Of a stretch of DNA of 62,659 nucleotides, positions 10,161 to 18,864 are shown one piece after another. Both the position numbers and the translations under genes were made by a program. The notes beneath the pieces were generated by a model. That model was not told where the DNA came from. It ran no database searches and was given only the letters and a program-made list of their open reading frames with translations. This stretch comes from an uncultured Pelagibacteraceae bacterium. Its GTDB lineage: Bacteria > Pseudomonadota > Alphaproteobacteria > Pelagibacterales > Pelagibacteraceae. The stretch's first letter is position 1, and each line of letters begins with the position of its first letter. The stretch lies in the NCBI GenBank assembly GCA_902560565.1, contig CACEMG010000005.1, positions 1 to 62,659 of the forward strand, given 5' to 3'.

Positions 10161-11996
10161 GTGGAAAGAATTATAACAAAATCATTTGCGAGGTTAATGG
10201 GTCGTGGGATCCACAGAGGTTTCATCACCCACGAAGAGTTAAATAAATCTTTAGGCAAACGTAATTTATCAAAAGACAACCTCGCTCAAGCTTTTATACA
10301 TATATTAGATGAAAAAATTTCTTTAGTTGAAAAAAAAGCAGATTTTAAAGTTTTAAAAAAAAGAGACGGACAAAACAAAGAAGAAGGTAAGTCATTAGAA
10401 AAAAGTGATGACCCAATTAGAATGTATCTTAGAGAAATGGGTGGTGTTGAATTACTCTCTAGAGAAGGTGAGATAGCAATTGCTAAAAGAATTGAAGCTG
10501 GAAAAGATGTAATGCTAAATGCTTTGTCGCAAAGTCCAATAACAGCGCAACAGTTTTCAGAATGGAATGATAAACTTCAAAATAATGAGATATTAGTAAG
10601 AGAAATAATTGATATTGATACGAACTATATGGAGGAGGAAAATTCATCCAATGTAAAAAAAAAAGATGACACAGATAATAAAAAAGATTCCTCAGAAAAG
10701 AATGAAGTTAGCAATGAAGAAGATGATGAATTTAATCCAACGCTAGCAGCAATGGAAAATGAAATAAAACCAAAAGTTTTAAAAACAGTTAACGATCTAA
10801 CAAAAGAATATAATAAATTAATTAAATATCAAAAAGAAAGATTAAATTGTGTTTTGCAATCAATAACTTTTTCAAGTTCTAAAGATAAAAATTATAAAAA
10901 AATTGTTGAAAAAATTTTAGCTGACATAAAATCACTGCAATTATCACCATCAGTTTTAGAGGAACTTGTACAAAAGCATCATTCTGAAAATAAAAAGATA
11001 ATCTCTCTTGAAGGAAACCTACTTAGACTTGCTATAGATCAAAAAATACCAAGAAACGAATTTTTAAAATTTTATGTTGGCAACGAAATAAATCCTAATT
11101 TAAAAGCTTTCTTAGATACGAATGTTACATGGAAACAATTTTTTCAAAAGAATAAAGACGAATTTAAAAATATAAGGGATAGATTAATAGAAACTAGTAA
11201 TAGACTAGGTATATCTGTTACTGAATTTAAAAAACTTCTTAGCAGAATTCAAAAAGGCGAAAAAGAATCAAGAATTGCAAAAAAAGAAATGGTGGAAGCA
11301 AACTTAAGATTGGTAATTTCTATCGCAAAAAAATATACAAACAGAGGTTTGCAGTTTTTAGACTTAATACAAGAAGGGAATATTGGACTAATGAAGGCCG
11401 TGGATAAATTTGAGTATAGAAGGGGATATAAGTTTTCAACGTATGCTACATGGTGGATAAGACAAGCAATTACAAGATCAATAGCAGATCAAGCAAGAAC
11501 AATTAGAATTCCTGTTCACATGATAGAAACAATTAACAAAATAGTAAGAACGCAAAGATTGATATTGAGCGAGTTTGGTAGAGAGGCAACACCTGAAGAA
11601 CTTGCAAAAAAGTTGCGAATGCCTCTAGAGAAAGTTAGAAAAGTTTTAAAAATTTCAAAAGAACCAGTGTCATTAGAAAAACCAGTAGGTGATGAAGAAG
11701 ATAGTAGTTTAGGTGATTTTATAGAAGACACAAAAGCTTTAGCTCCTTTAGAGCAAGCAATTAAATCTAACTTAAGCGAAGCTACTACAAAAATTCTATC
11801 TACTCTGACACCAAGAGAAGAGAGAGTTTTAAGAATGAGATTTGGAGTTGGTATGAATACAGATCATACTCTCGAGGAGGTAGGTTTACAATTTTCAGTG
11901 ACAAGGGAGAGAATTAGACAAATCGAGGCTAAGGCTCTGAGAAAATTGAAACATCCAAGCAGATCAAAGCAATTAAAAAGTTTCCTTGAGAGTTAA
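10161..11996 (+). CDS. rpoD: Primary sigma factor (sigma 70)
   Basis: This housekeeping sigma factor directs RNA polymerase to -35/-10 promoters. The 611 residues contain region 1.1 at the N-terminus, region 1.2 ([21 protein letters not shown]), an acidic spacer and non-conserved region, region 2 ([26 protein letters not shown]), region 3 and region 4 with the recognition helix ([18 protein letters not shown]). The start is GTG at 10161, which allows a complete region 1.1. An ATG at 10197 would remove 12 residues and cannot be excluded, as neither has a clear Shine-Dalgarno. It follows dnaG as in the classic macromolecular-synthesis operon, here without rpsU, which lies elsewhere in the window. 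Confidence 0.97.
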   Translation: MERIITKSFARLMGRGIHRGFITHEELNKSLGKRNLSKDNLAQAFIHILDEKISLVEKKADFKVLKKRDGQNKEEGKSLEKSDDPIRMYLREMGGVELLSREGEIAIAKRIEAGKDVMLNALSQSPITAQQFSEWNDKLQNNEILVREIIDIDTNYMEEENSSNVKKKDDTDNKKDSSEKNEVSNEEDDEFNPTLAAMENEIKPKVLKTVNDLTKEYNKLIKYQKERLNCVLQSITFSSSKDKNYKKIVEKILADIKSLQLSPSVLEELVQKHHSENKKIISLEGNLLRLAIDQKIPRNEFLKFYVGNEINPNLKAFLDTNVTWKQFFQKNKDEFKNIRDRLIETSNRLGISVTEFKKLLSRIQKGEKESRIAKKEMVEANLRLVISIAKKYTNRGLQFLDLIQEGNIGLMKAVDKFEYRRGYKFSTYATWWIRQAITRSIADQARTIRIPVHMIETINKIVRTQRLILSEFGREATPEELAKKLRMPLEKVRKVLKISKEPVSLEKPVGDEEDSSLGDFIEDTKALAPLEQAIKSNLSEATTKILSTLTPREERVLRMRFGVGMNTDHTLEEVGLQFSVTRERIRQIEAKALRKLKHPSRSKQLKSFLES

Positions 11997-12018
11997 TCAT
12001 AAATAATGTTTTGCTTTG

Positions 12019-12705
12019 ATGCAAAGTTTAAAATTAAATAGAGAAACAGCTCACTTAGCAATTCTTCAAAGAATAGAACTTTGCAATCCTATTTTAAAAA
12101 AATTTAGAAAATTGTTCGGCAGATATTTCTTTACTGCAATTTTGTCAAAATATTTAATTAGTCCATCAAAAATCTCAAAAAATTATCATAAATTAATGAC
12201 AGATGAATTGTATCTAATTGAAAAATATCTAAAAACTAATGCTAAAGTTTTAAGCATTGGATCTGGTGTAGGGGGATTAGAAATATTAATAAATCAAAAA
12301 TTTAACAACCATATTTCCTTTATTGAAAGAAATTTTATTTCAAAAAAAATTAAATATGGGTGGGATAATAAAAATCAAGAAGCTTACAATAATTTGGACT
12401 TATTAGAGCAATTTTTAATTAAAAATGGTGTTAAAAAGGAAAAATTTAAAATATATGACTATGATAAAAATAACCTACCTCAAAGTAAATTTGATGTTAT
12501 TATTTCCTTATACTCCTTAGATTATCATTATGAGTATAACTTATATAAGGATTATCTATCAAAAGTTATGAAGCCGGAAAGTATTTTGATTCTTGATACT
12601 ATAAGGCCAGAATATTTTAATGAAATATTTAAAAAAGTTGAAGTAATCAAAAAGGATTTTGATACTGTACATAAATCAAAAAGAATCGTGTGTACAAACT
12701 TTTAA
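12019..12705 (+). CDS. Putative SAM-dependent methyltransferase (class I-like)
   Basis: The protein has about 228 residues. A central AKVLSIGSGVGGLEILI segment resembles motif I (glycine-rich SAM-binding loop) of Rossmann-type methyltransferases, followed by an acidic residue in HISFIERN and a motif IV-like SKFDVIISLYSLDYH. No substrate-specific motif is recognisable. The ATG at 12019 is preferred over an adjacent in-frame TTG at 12016. It sits between rpoD (22 nt upstream) and an O-antigen-ligase-like gene (6 nt downstream). A role in modifying a surface glycan is therefore possible, but that rests only on context. Confidence 0.6.
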   Translation: MQSLKLNRETAHLAILQRIELCNPILKKFRKLFGRYFFTAILSKYLISPSKISKNYHKLMTDELYLIEKYLKTNAKVLSIGSGVGGLEILINQKFNNHISFIERNFISKKIKYGWDNKNQEAYNNLDLLEQFLIKNGVKKEKFKIYDYDKNNLPQSKFDVIISLYSLDYHYEYNLYKDYLSKVMKPESILILDTIRPEYFNEIFKKVEVIKKDFDTVHKSKRIVCTNF

Positions 12706-12711
12706 TCTTTT

Positions 12712-13956
12712 ATGACAAAAGAAACCGAGCATAAATTAATTACCTTTTTGCTTTCTATTATTCCAATTTCAATTATCATTGGTCAAGCTGTATCTTTATT
12801 CAACATTGTAATAATTTCTACAATAATAATTACAAAAATAATACTTACTAAAAGTTATAATTTTATAAATAAGCAGTCAATTATATTGCTCGCAATTCTT
12901 TATATTTATCTTTTATTAAATACTTTCATTTCAATAGACTCAGGTTTTAGTTTCTTAAGAAATTTTGGATTTATAAGATTTATATTATTATTTATAGCAA
13001 TAAATTATTTTTTCTTCAATTTTGAGCATAAAAATATATTTTTAAAAGTTTGGAGCTTAGTAATTATAATAGTTTTAATTGACTCGTTTATTGAATACAG
13101 ATTTGGACAAAATATACTTGGATATGGGCAAGATATTTACTCTGATAGAATTGTAAGCTTTTTCAAAGACGAACCTGTTGTGGCTGGATTCTTAAATGGG
13201 TTTTTCTTTTTGATACTTGGATATTTTTCAAATTTTAAAAAAATTAAAAATAACAATTTATTTTTAATATGTATGGCATCAAGTTTGTTATTTTTAACTT
13301 GTGTAATGTTAACAGGCGAAAGATCTAATACTATCAAAGCTATAATTGGTTTAAGTATATTTTTTTCCTTAAATAATAAATTCACTATTAAGTACAGATT
13401 GATAACCTTCTTAAGTCTTATAATTGTTACTGCAACTGTAATATCAAATTCAAATTACCTAAAATATAGATATCTTGAAAATATAGTTAATCCAATTTTA
13501 AATGTTGAAAAAAGAGATAAATTTTTAAAGGAAAATATATATATTAAACATTATAAATCTGGCTATGAAGTATTTAAAAATTATCCAATTTTAGGCGTTG
13601 GAAATAAAAATTATAGAATAGAAACTAGGCTGAATCATTTAAAAAAAGTAAATTATATTGCCGATACGCATCCTCATCAAATATATTTTGAGTTACTATC
13701 CGAGCATGGTTTGGTGGGAACGATAATTATATTATCTATAATCTTTTTTCTTGTTTTTAAAAATTTAAGAAGTTGTTTAGTATCACAAAATTCTTTACAA
13801 CTTGGTGCATTCTCATATTTGATAATTAATTTTTTGCCAATTTTACCTAGCGGTTCTTTTTTTAGTGATTTAAATATGACACTTTTTTTTATAAATTTTT
13901 CTATTTACTTTGCATCTGGCCCATCAAATATATTCATCAAAAATATTAATTCTTAA
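12712..13956 (+). CDS. O-antigen ligase-like polytopic membrane protein (Wzy_C/WaaL family)
   Basis: This 414-residue integral membrane protein has about ten hydrophobic segments and a larger loop before the last ones. Near residues 300-340 it shows the pattern typical of O-antigen ligases and polymerases: GVGNKNYRIETR, then DTHPHQIYFELLSEHGLVG. A central GERSNTIKA segment supplies a conserved Arg. Members join polysaccharide to lipid A core or polymerise glycans at the periplasmic face of the inner membrane. With no other glycan genes nearby, the substrate is unknown. It is probably co-transcribed with the methyltransferase-like gene, 6 nt upstream. Confidence 0.75.
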   Translation: MTKETEHKLITFLLSIIPISIIIGQAVSLFNIVIISTIIITKIILTKSYNFINKQSIILLAILYIYLLLNTFISIDSGFSFLRNFGFIRFILLFIAINYFFFNFEHKNIFLKVWSLVIIIVLIDSFIEYRFGQNILGYGQDIYSDRIVSFFKDEPVVAGFLNGFFFLILGYFSNFKKIKNNNLFLICMASSLLFLTCVMLTGERSNTIKAIIGLSIFFSLNNKFTIKYRLITFLSLIIVTATVISNSNYLKYRYLENIVNPILNVEKRDKFLKENIYIKHYKSGYEVFKNYPILGVGNKNYRIETRLNHLKKVNYIADTHPHQIYFELLSEHGLVGTIIILSIIFFLVFKNLRSCLVSQNSLQLGAFSYLIINFLPILPSGSFFSDLNMTLFFINFSIYFASGPSNIFIKNINS

Positions 13957-14014
13957 AAAACTTTTATTTAAAGTTGATTTAATTTTTAAAAAACAGTAAA
14001 ACAAATTATTGTTA

Positions 14015-14091
14015 GGGCCTGTAGCTCAGTTGGTTAGAGCAGTACACTCATAATGTATTGGTCCCAGGTTCGAGTCCTGGCGGGCCCACCA
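14015..14091 (+). tRNA. tRNA with CAT anticodon (elongator Met or Ile2)
   Basis: This is a complete 77-nt cloverleaf with CCA encoded. The acceptor stem is GGGCCTG/CGGGCCC with one G-T pair, the D-stem GCTC/GAGC, the anticodon stem GTACA/TGTAT with loop CTCATAA, and the T-arm has GGTTCGAGTCC. The anticodon CAT reads AUG, or AUA if the C is converted to lysidine. It pairs G1-C72, so it is not the initiator. Elongator Met and Ile2 cannot be separated with certainty by eye. The 3' end lies 3 nt from the stop of the convergent mlaC. Confidence 0.93.
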
Positions 14092-14094
14092 AAA

Positions 14095-14691
14095 CTATTC
14101 ATTGATAAATTTTTCCAAATTTTGAAATAAGGCTTCTATATTATTTTCATTACTTTTAATAATAGACGCAAACTCTTCTTTTTGAGTTCTTGCTAGGCTT
14201 AATCCTTCAATTATTAAATCTCGAATTAAAGGTTTTTCTGGATTTTTAGTATAAATTCTCCAATCTATTTTTACCTCTGGTCTATCTTTCGTTGCAACCA
14301 GAATACTTGATACAATTGTATATTTTTCATTTTTTTTATCCTTTGAGACGACATTTATTTTTGGATTAGAATATTCTGACAAACGACTTGAGAAACTTTT
14401 TAAGAAATAATTTTCAAATAACTCAGAATATTTTTTTTTTTGATCTTCATTAATTTCTTTTCTATATTTGCCCAAAGTGTAAAGACCAATTCCACTTATA
14501 TCTACGGTATCTCTAGCTAATTCTTGAAGTTCTAACATCTTTTCTTTTTTAGAAATATCTTTGCTTAGTGTTGCAGAGGCTCTGTTTACAGTGGACTGCA
14601 CGAAAACGTCTGGCTCAATTGCATTTGAAATGGTGTTAAAATAAAGAAAAAAAACAACAAAAATTAAGATTTTAAAATTTTTTTTTATCAT
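14095..14691 (-). CDS. mlaC: MlaC/Ttg2D-like periplasmic phospholipid-binding protein
   Basis: The 198-residue protein has a signal peptide (Lys-rich start, hydrophobic FKILIFVVFFLYF, cleavage near SNA-IEP). The MlaC-type body includes RDTVDISGIGLYTLGKYRKEINEDQKKKYSELFENYF and a following beta-rich region with KIDWRIY. MlaC carries phospholipids through the periplasm between the outer-membrane MlaA complex and the inner-membrane MlaFEDB transporter. It follows mlaA by 13 nt, which supports the assignment. The inner-membrane components are not in this window. The stop lies 3 nt from a convergent tRNA gene. Confidence 0.87.
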   Translation of the reverse strand: MIKKNFKILIFVVFFLYFNTISNAIEPDVFVQSTVNRASATLSKDISKKEKMLELQELARDTVDISGIGLYTLGKYRKEINEDQKKKYSELFENYFLKSFSSRLSEYSNPKINVVSKDKKNEKYTIVSSILVATKDRPEVKIDWRIYTKNPEKPLIRDLIIEGLSLARTQKEEFASIIKSNENNIEALFQNLEKFINE

Positions 14692-14704
14692 TTAATTTAA
14701 ATGA

Positions 14705-15463
14705 TTAATTTGTTTGAAGATCATCCCAATCACTATCGTCTTGGGTATCAATTACTTTATTTGAATTAATTATTTTTTGCTTTCTATCCTGTAGGTACAA
14801 ACTTCTGACAGATGCATAAAAATCCATCGAATTTTTCTCTAAATTTTCAAATGCTTCTAAATTTTTCGATCTGAAATTTATTCCATCTGATCCTCTGGAA
14901 ACAAAGTAATCAGAGTCTTTGAAATATTGTGTATCATTTTTTACAGTTACGTTATACCAAGGATCTCCTCCCAAAATACTTGCCACTGCGCCTATGCTAT
15001 CTCTTAATGTTGTCGGTCCAAGAATAGGAAGTACTAAATAACATCCTTCTTTAACACCCCATTTACCAAGTGTTTGTCCATAATCTTCTTTCTTATAATC
15101 CTTCACAAATCCCATTTGCTGAGCTACATCAAAAATTCCAAAAATACCAATTGTTGTATTTACAGTTAGTCTTGCGGTATTAACACCTGCAGTTTTTAAG
15201 TCTCCTTGAAGTATATTGTTAGGAATAGTAACTAGATTAGATAGATTACTTAAAACATTACTTGTTCCTGTTCTTATTGGCATTGGTAATTTTCTATATC
15301 CATTTGCAATAGGTTTTAAAATTGCTTTATCCAGTCCTTGATTAAAAGCGAAAGTGGCTCTGTTTAAACCTTCAAAACAATCTTTTACTTCCTCCGCATC
15401 AGATTTTGCAGAGAAGTTTAAAAACAAAAAAATGAGAGCCGAAATACTTAATACTTTTTTCAT
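14705..15463 (-). CDS. mlaA: MlaA/VacJ-family outer-membrane lipid-transport protein
   Basis: The 252-residue protein has an N-terminal signal sequence (MKKVLSISALIFLFLNFSA) and the MlaA core: FEGLNRATFAFNQGLDK, NGYRKLPMPIRTGTSNVLSNLSN, ARLTVNTTIGIFGIFDVA, DYGQTLGKWGV and YLVLPILGPTTLRDS. MlaA removes surface-exposed phospholipid from the outer membrane. No canonical lipobox (L-x-x-C) precedes the mature region. The only nearby Cys is in VKDC and does not fit, so the protein may be soluble or anchored through its amphipathic helices. It is first of a two-gene operon with mlaC and is divergent from the amidase gene. Confidence 0.9.
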   Translation of the reverse strand: MKKVLSISALIFLFLNFSAKSDAEEVKDCFEGLNRATFAFNQGLDKAILKPIANGYRKLPMPIRTGTSNVLSNLSNLVTIPNNILQGDLKTAGVNTARLTVNTTIGIFGIFDVAQQMGFVKDYKKEDYGQTLGKWGVKEGCYLVLPILGPTTLRDSIGAVASILGGDPWYNVTVKNDTQYFKDSDYFVSRGSDGINFRSKNLEAFENLEKNSMDFYASVRSLYLQDRKQKIINSNKVIDTQDDSDWDDLQTN

Positions 15464-15525
15464 ATATAGGTCTTGTAAGAGTATATATAATATTAGATAT
15501 AAAAAAAGTTAAAAAAAGCCAATAT

Positions 15526-16239
15526 ATGCTTAAAAAATTGAAAAAAATATACTCACCCAATTTTGATCTTCCAAAAAGGAGATCAAGTAGCATTAAGTAT
15601 TTAATACTTCATTACACAGGAATGAAAAATGAAAAAAAGGCTTTAAACAGATTAACAAGTCCACTTTACAAAGTAAGCTGCCATTATCTAATTAATTATT
15701 CTGGAGAGATTATCAATATAGTACCTGACTTATATATTGCTTGGCATGCGGGAAAATCGGAATGGAAAAAAATTAAATCGTTAAATAAATATTCTATAGG
15801 TATAGAAATTTCTAATCAAGGTCATGATAATAAGTACAAACAATTTAAAAAAAAACAAATTTATTCATTATTTTCTTTAATTACTGAACTTAAAAAGAAG
15901 TATCATTTAAAAAATAAAAATATTTTAGGTCATTCAGATATAGCTCCAGATAGAAAAAAGGATCCGGGGGAAAAGTTTCCTTGGGAATTAATGTCTAAAA
16001 AAAAACTAACTATTTGGCATAATATTACGGAAACAAAGCTTAAAAAAATAAGAAATAAAAGTTGTAATAAGCTTGAAGTTGAGAAGTTTTTAATTAACCT
16101 ACATAAGATTGGTTATAATGCCAAAAATAAAACAAGTATGATTAAAGCTTTTCAAAGACGATTTAGACAAAAGTTAATAAATGGAAAAGTAGACAAAGAA
16201 TGCCTATTTATTAGCTTTTCATTGGTAAAAAAATTTTAA
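15526..16239 (+). CDS. N-acetylmuramoyl-L-alanine amidase (AmpD/amidase_2 family)
   Basis: The 237-residue protein has an amidase_2 domain. LILHYTGM carries the first zinc His, SCHYLINYSGEIINIVPD and AWHAGKS follow, and GHSDIAPDRKKDPGEKFPW carries the remaining His and Asp/Lys catalytic region. The C-terminal 60 residues resemble a peptidoglycan-binding_1 helical domain (FLINLHKIGYN, MIKAFQRRFRQ). No signal peptide is evident, so a cytosolic AmpD-like role in recycling anhydromuropeptides is more likely than secretion. This is inference. It is divergent from mlaA (62-nt gap) and lies just upstream of the RNase P RNA gene. Confidence 0.88.
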   Translation: MLKKLKKIYSPNFDLPKRRSSSIKYLILHYTGMKNEKKALNRLTSPLYKVSCHYLINYSGEIINIVPDLYIAWHAGKSEWKKIKSLNKYSIGIEISNQGHDNKYKQFKKKQIYSLFSLITELKKKYHLKNKNILGHSDIAPDRKKDPGEKFPWELMSKKKLTIWHNITETKLKKIRNKSCNKLEVEKFLINLHKIGYNAKNKTSMIKAFQRRFRQKLINGKVDKECLFISFSLVKKF

Positions 16240-16273
16240 TATTGAAATTTTTTTAAATTACATTAAACAATAA

Positions 16274-16633
16274 ATGCCAGATAAATGACTTATCGCTTTA
16301 ATTAATTTTAAAGAGGAAAGTCCGGGCTCTGCAAAGACACGGTGCCAGGTAATTCCTGGCGGGGGCAACCCTAGGGATAGTGCCACAGAAAATAAACCGC
16401 CTTAACGAGGCAAGGGTGAAAAGGTGTGGTAAGAGCACACCGGCTATATTGGTAACAGTTAGCGCATGGAAAACCCCACCGGGAGCAAGACCAAGTAGAG
16501 ATGACATTGTTTAAAACAAAAAACAGTCTTTGGTTAGTCATCAGGGTTGGTTGCTTGAGCTTAAAAGTGATTTTAAGTCTAGATAAATGATAAGTTTAAA
16601 TGACAAAACCCGGCTTATAGTTTATCTGGCATT
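16274..16633 (+). ncRNA. rnpB: RNase P RNA (bacterial type A-like)
   Basis: This catalytic RNA of RNase P trims tRNA 5' leaders. The terminal P1 helix is formed by tgccagataaa (from 16275) with tttatctggca (to 16631). Universal core elements are present: GAGGAAAGTCCGGGC from 16313, ACAGAAA, the GGTAACAGTTAGCGCATGG-like segment, and the 3' strand of P4 in CAAAACCCGGCTTATAG. The ends are set from the P1 pairing and may be off by a few bases. The 546-nt stretch between the amidase gene and mraZ holds only this RNA and the mraZ promoter. I see no strong hairpin terminator after it. Confidence 0.96.
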
Positions 16634-16706
16634 TTCCTTATTATTTTTGATCAATTTAAGGTGCTTTATTCATTAAAATTTACTATCAGAAAACCTTAAT
16701 TTAATA

Positions 16707-16735
16707 TTGACGTATAGGTTGAAAACCCATATTAT
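16707..16735 (+). promoter_or_regulatory. Sigma70-type promoter of the mraZ/dcw cluster
   Basis: TTGACG (16707-16712) and TATTAT (16730-16735) are separated by exactly 17 nt, near the consensus for a sigma70 promoter. Transcription would begin about 16742, giving a 5' leader of roughly 45 nt before mraZ. The placement beside the MraZ boxes supports the call. Confidence 0.65.
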
Positions 16736-16749
16736 CCCATAAAATCCCA
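16726..16749 (-). promoter_or_regulatory. MraZ operator: three 10-bp-spaced TGGG boxes
   Basis: CCCA occurs at 16726-16729, 16736-16739 and 16746-16749. On the minus strand this reads as three TGGG(A/T) repeats, each followed by five bases. MraZ is known to bind tandem TGGG-N5 type repeats in front of its own operon. Here the boxes run across the -10 element and the likely start point, so MraZ binding should repress the promoter. Two further GGGA blocks (16753-16756, 16764-16767) lie on the plus strand at 11-bp spacing. Confidence 0.65.
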
Positions 16750-16785
16750 AAAAGGGAATTTTAAGGGAAATAAGGTTTATGAATT

Positions 16786-17241
16786 ATGTTTTTATCAACC
16801 TACGAAAACAAAATAGACAAAAAAGGGAGGGTGTCGGTGCCTGCATCCTTTAGATCTTATCTATCAAATTTAGGTTTCAATGGTGTTATATGTTTTCCAT
16901 CATTCAATAACCAATCAATTGAAGCTTGGTCCCAAGATAGAATAGAAAAAATTTCAAACAGTATTGACGCACTTAACCCTTTTGAGGAAAAAAAAGATTT
17001 TTTTGCTACATCAATACTTTCAGAAAGTATTAATTTGCAGTTTGATAGCGAAGGAAGAATCTCATTATCATTAAAATTGCTGAAACATGCTAAAATTAAA
17101 AATAGCATGTTATTTGTTGGCCAAGGAAAAACATTCCAAATTTGGGAGCCAACCGCATTTGAAAAATTTAAGGCCCTTTCAAGAAAAAAGTCTAATATCA
17201 ATCGAGCAAGCCTTAAATGGGAAGAGATGGTTAAAAAATAA
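16786..17241 (+). CDS. mraZ: Transcriptional regulator MraZ
   Basis: The 151-residue protein has two AbrB-like (SpoVT/AbrB) swapped-hairpin repeats. The first is ENKIDKKGRVSVPASFR at residues 6-22; the second is LQFDSEGRISLSLKLLKHAKI in the C-terminal half, followed by FQIWEPTAFEKF. MraZ forms a ring-shaped oligomer that binds repeats in the dcw promoter, and it is itself the first gene of that cluster, as here. Three TGGG boxes lie 37-60 nt upstream. The stop codon overlaps the start of the following small ORF by one base (TAATG). Confidence 0.95.
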   Translation: MFLSTYENKIDKKGRVSVPASFRSYLSNLGFNGVICFPSFNNQSIEAWSQDRIEKISNSIDALNPFEEKKDFFATSILSESINLQFDSEGRISLSLKLLKHAKIKNSMLFVGQGKTFQIWEPTAFEKFKALSRKKSNINRASLKWEEMVKK

Positions 17242-17429
17242 TGAGAAAGATGGAACAAATTATTTTAATGCAAAAGATAGAAAATCTACAAAACAATTGT
17301 TTAACAGCGATGGAAAAAACTATCGAAGGTTCTTGGGCATATGATTTTTGGACTAATACTTTCGATAAATTAGAAAAAAACTACAACTTAGTAAAAAATG
17401 GAGAGGGAACAAATGACAATAAATTTTAG
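17241..17429 (+). CDS. Unrecognised small protein between mraZ and ftsZ (62 aa)
   Basis: I do not recognise this protein. The ATG at 17241 overlaps the mraZ stop (TAATG), and the ORF runs 17 nt into ftsZ. Overlaps of this kind suggest translational coupling on both sides. It is hydrophilic and predicted helical, with two Trp residues in a [18 protein letters not shown] segment, no membrane segment and no signal peptide. A reading frame preserved between two coupled genes, in a genome with almost no spacer DNA, argues that it is real. Without homologues, a chance ORF cannot be ruled out. Its position invites a link to FtsZ control, which is only a guess. Confidence 0.55.
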   Translation: MRKMEQIILMQKIENLQNNCLTAMEKTIEGSWAYDFWTNTFDKLEKNYNLVKNGEGTNDNKF

Positions 17430-18846
17430 AGCACCAGATATAAAAGAACTTAAACCAAGAATTCTAGTATTAGGTGTAGGCGGTGCAGGCGGAAACGCAA
17501 TTAATGAAATGATAGAAAGTGGGGTAGAGGGTGTTGAATTTGTTGCAGTAAATACTGATGCTCAAGATCTAAAAGCTAGCAAAGCAAAACAAAAAATTCA
17601 AATTGGTCTAAATTTAACTAAAGGACTTGGTGCTGGTGCCAAATTAGAAATTGGACAAGCAGCTGCAGATGAATCTTTGAATGAAATAATTGATTTATTA
17701 AAAGGCGCAAATATGGTTTTCATTACAGCCGGCATGGGTGGGGGAACAGGAACTGGAGCTGCTCACGTAATAGCCCGAGCTGCAAAAGAGTTAAATATCT
17801 TGACCGTTGGAGTTGTTACTTTACCTTTTCTTTATGAGGCACCTTCAAGAATGAGGAGAGGACAGCAAGGTTTAGAGGAATTAAGAAAACATGTTGATAC
17901 TATAATTGTGATTCCAAACCAAAATTTATTTAAAATTGCAAATGAAAAAACTACTTTTAAAGAGTCGTTTAAACTATCCAACAATGTTTTGCGATATGGT
18001 GTTCAAAGTATTACAGATTTAATGGTAAAAGAGGGTCTGGTAAATTTAGACTTTGCAGATGTTGAGACTGTTATGAGCTCAATGGGTAAAGCAATGATGG
18101 GAACAGGAGAAGCGGAGGGAGAAGGTAGAGCGCAGAAGGCAACTGAAATGGCTTTGAATAATCCTCTAATTGATGATTATTCTCTCAAAGGTGCAAAAGG
18201 TCTTCTTATAAACATAACTGGTGGGGAAGATTTAACTTTGTTTGAAGTAGACGAAATAGTAAATAGGATTAGATCAGAAGTTGATCACATTGCAGAAATC
18301 ATCATAGGCTCAATAACAGATCTATCCCTAGATGGCAAAGTTCGCGTCTCAATAGTTGCAACAGCTTTAGATGGACAACAACCAGAGTCTAAATCTGTAA
18401 TTAATATGGTACACAGAATACAGAATAGAAATCCAGGTTACTCCGATTTTTCAACTATAGGAACACCCCAATCTCTTAATTTCCAACACAATGCATCTAA
18501 TCATGTAACTGATGGTGCAACAGCCTTAAAATCTGAGACAGAAAGCTTAAAAGAAAATATTTCAGAGCAACATATTGACCATAGTATAAACATAAACTCT
18601 GATGTCGGGGCAGCAGAAACATTAATGAATGATCATGAAGAAAGTTTGATTTTGCAAAATGAAATTGAAGAGCCTAAAACCGAGACAAACGGACTTGAAA
18701 ATTTTGGTTTAGAGCATGATACACCCGATTTATTTGAAAATAATTCTTCCGAAGATAGTTCAGAACATATTTTAGATACTGAGGATGAAAATTCCGAGGA
18801 CGATGAATTTGAAATACCGGCATTTTTAAGAAGACAAAAAAATTAA
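17413..18846 (+). CDS. ftsZ: Cell division protein FtsZ
   Basis: This tubulin-like GTPase forms the division ring. Near the N-terminus are [13 protein letters not shown] and then the nucleotide-binding [13 protein letters not shown] (tubulin signature). The T7-loop/GTPase domain runs to about residue 320, followed by an acidic Asn/Glu-rich linker and the C-terminal peptide EIPAFLRRQ used by membrane anchors. I start at the ATG at 17413, because GGAGAGGGA lies 4 nt upstream and family N-termini begin MTIN. An in-frame ATG at 17398 is possible. The gene is displaced: it normally ends the dcw cluster after ftsA, but here it sits second or third, before rsmH. Confidence 0.97.
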   Translation: MTINFRAPDIKELKPRILVLGVGGAGGNAINEMIESGVEGVEFVAVNTDAQDLKASKAKQKIQIGLNLTKGLGAGAKLEIGQAAADESLNEIIDLLKGANMVFITAGMGGGTGTGAAHVIARAAKELNILTVGVVTLPFLYEAPSRMRRGQQGLEELRKHVDTIIVIPNQNLFKIANEKTTFKESFKLSNNVLRYGVQSITDLMVKEGLVNLDFADVETVMSSMGKAMMGTGEAEGEGRAQKATEMALNNPLIDDYSLKGAKGLLINITGGEDLTLFEVDEIVNRIRSEVDHIAEIIIGSITDLSLDGKVRVSIVATALDGQQPESKSVINMVHRIQNRNPGYSDFSTIGTPQSLNFQHNASNHVTDGATALKSETESLKENISEQHIDHSININSDVGAAETLMNDHEESLILQNEIEEPKTETNGLENFGLEHDTPDLFENNSSEDSSEHILDTEDENSEDDEFEIPAFLRRQKN

Positions 18847-18864
18847 TGATCTTCATAAAAATAG

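Noticed and set aside
16298..16507. A 69-codon ORF on the minus strand
   Set aside because: It lies antisense to the conserved core of RNase P RNA, whose paired structure explains the open frame.
16857..17258. A 133-codon minus-strand ORF opposite mraZ
   Set aside because: Its sequence is the shadow of the MraZ coding frame, and no upstream signals or protein features support it.
17087..17344. A plus-strand ORF across the mraZ-ftsZ region in another frame
   Set aside because: It overlaps both mraZ and the coupled 62-residue ORF, lacks a start context and has no protein-like features.
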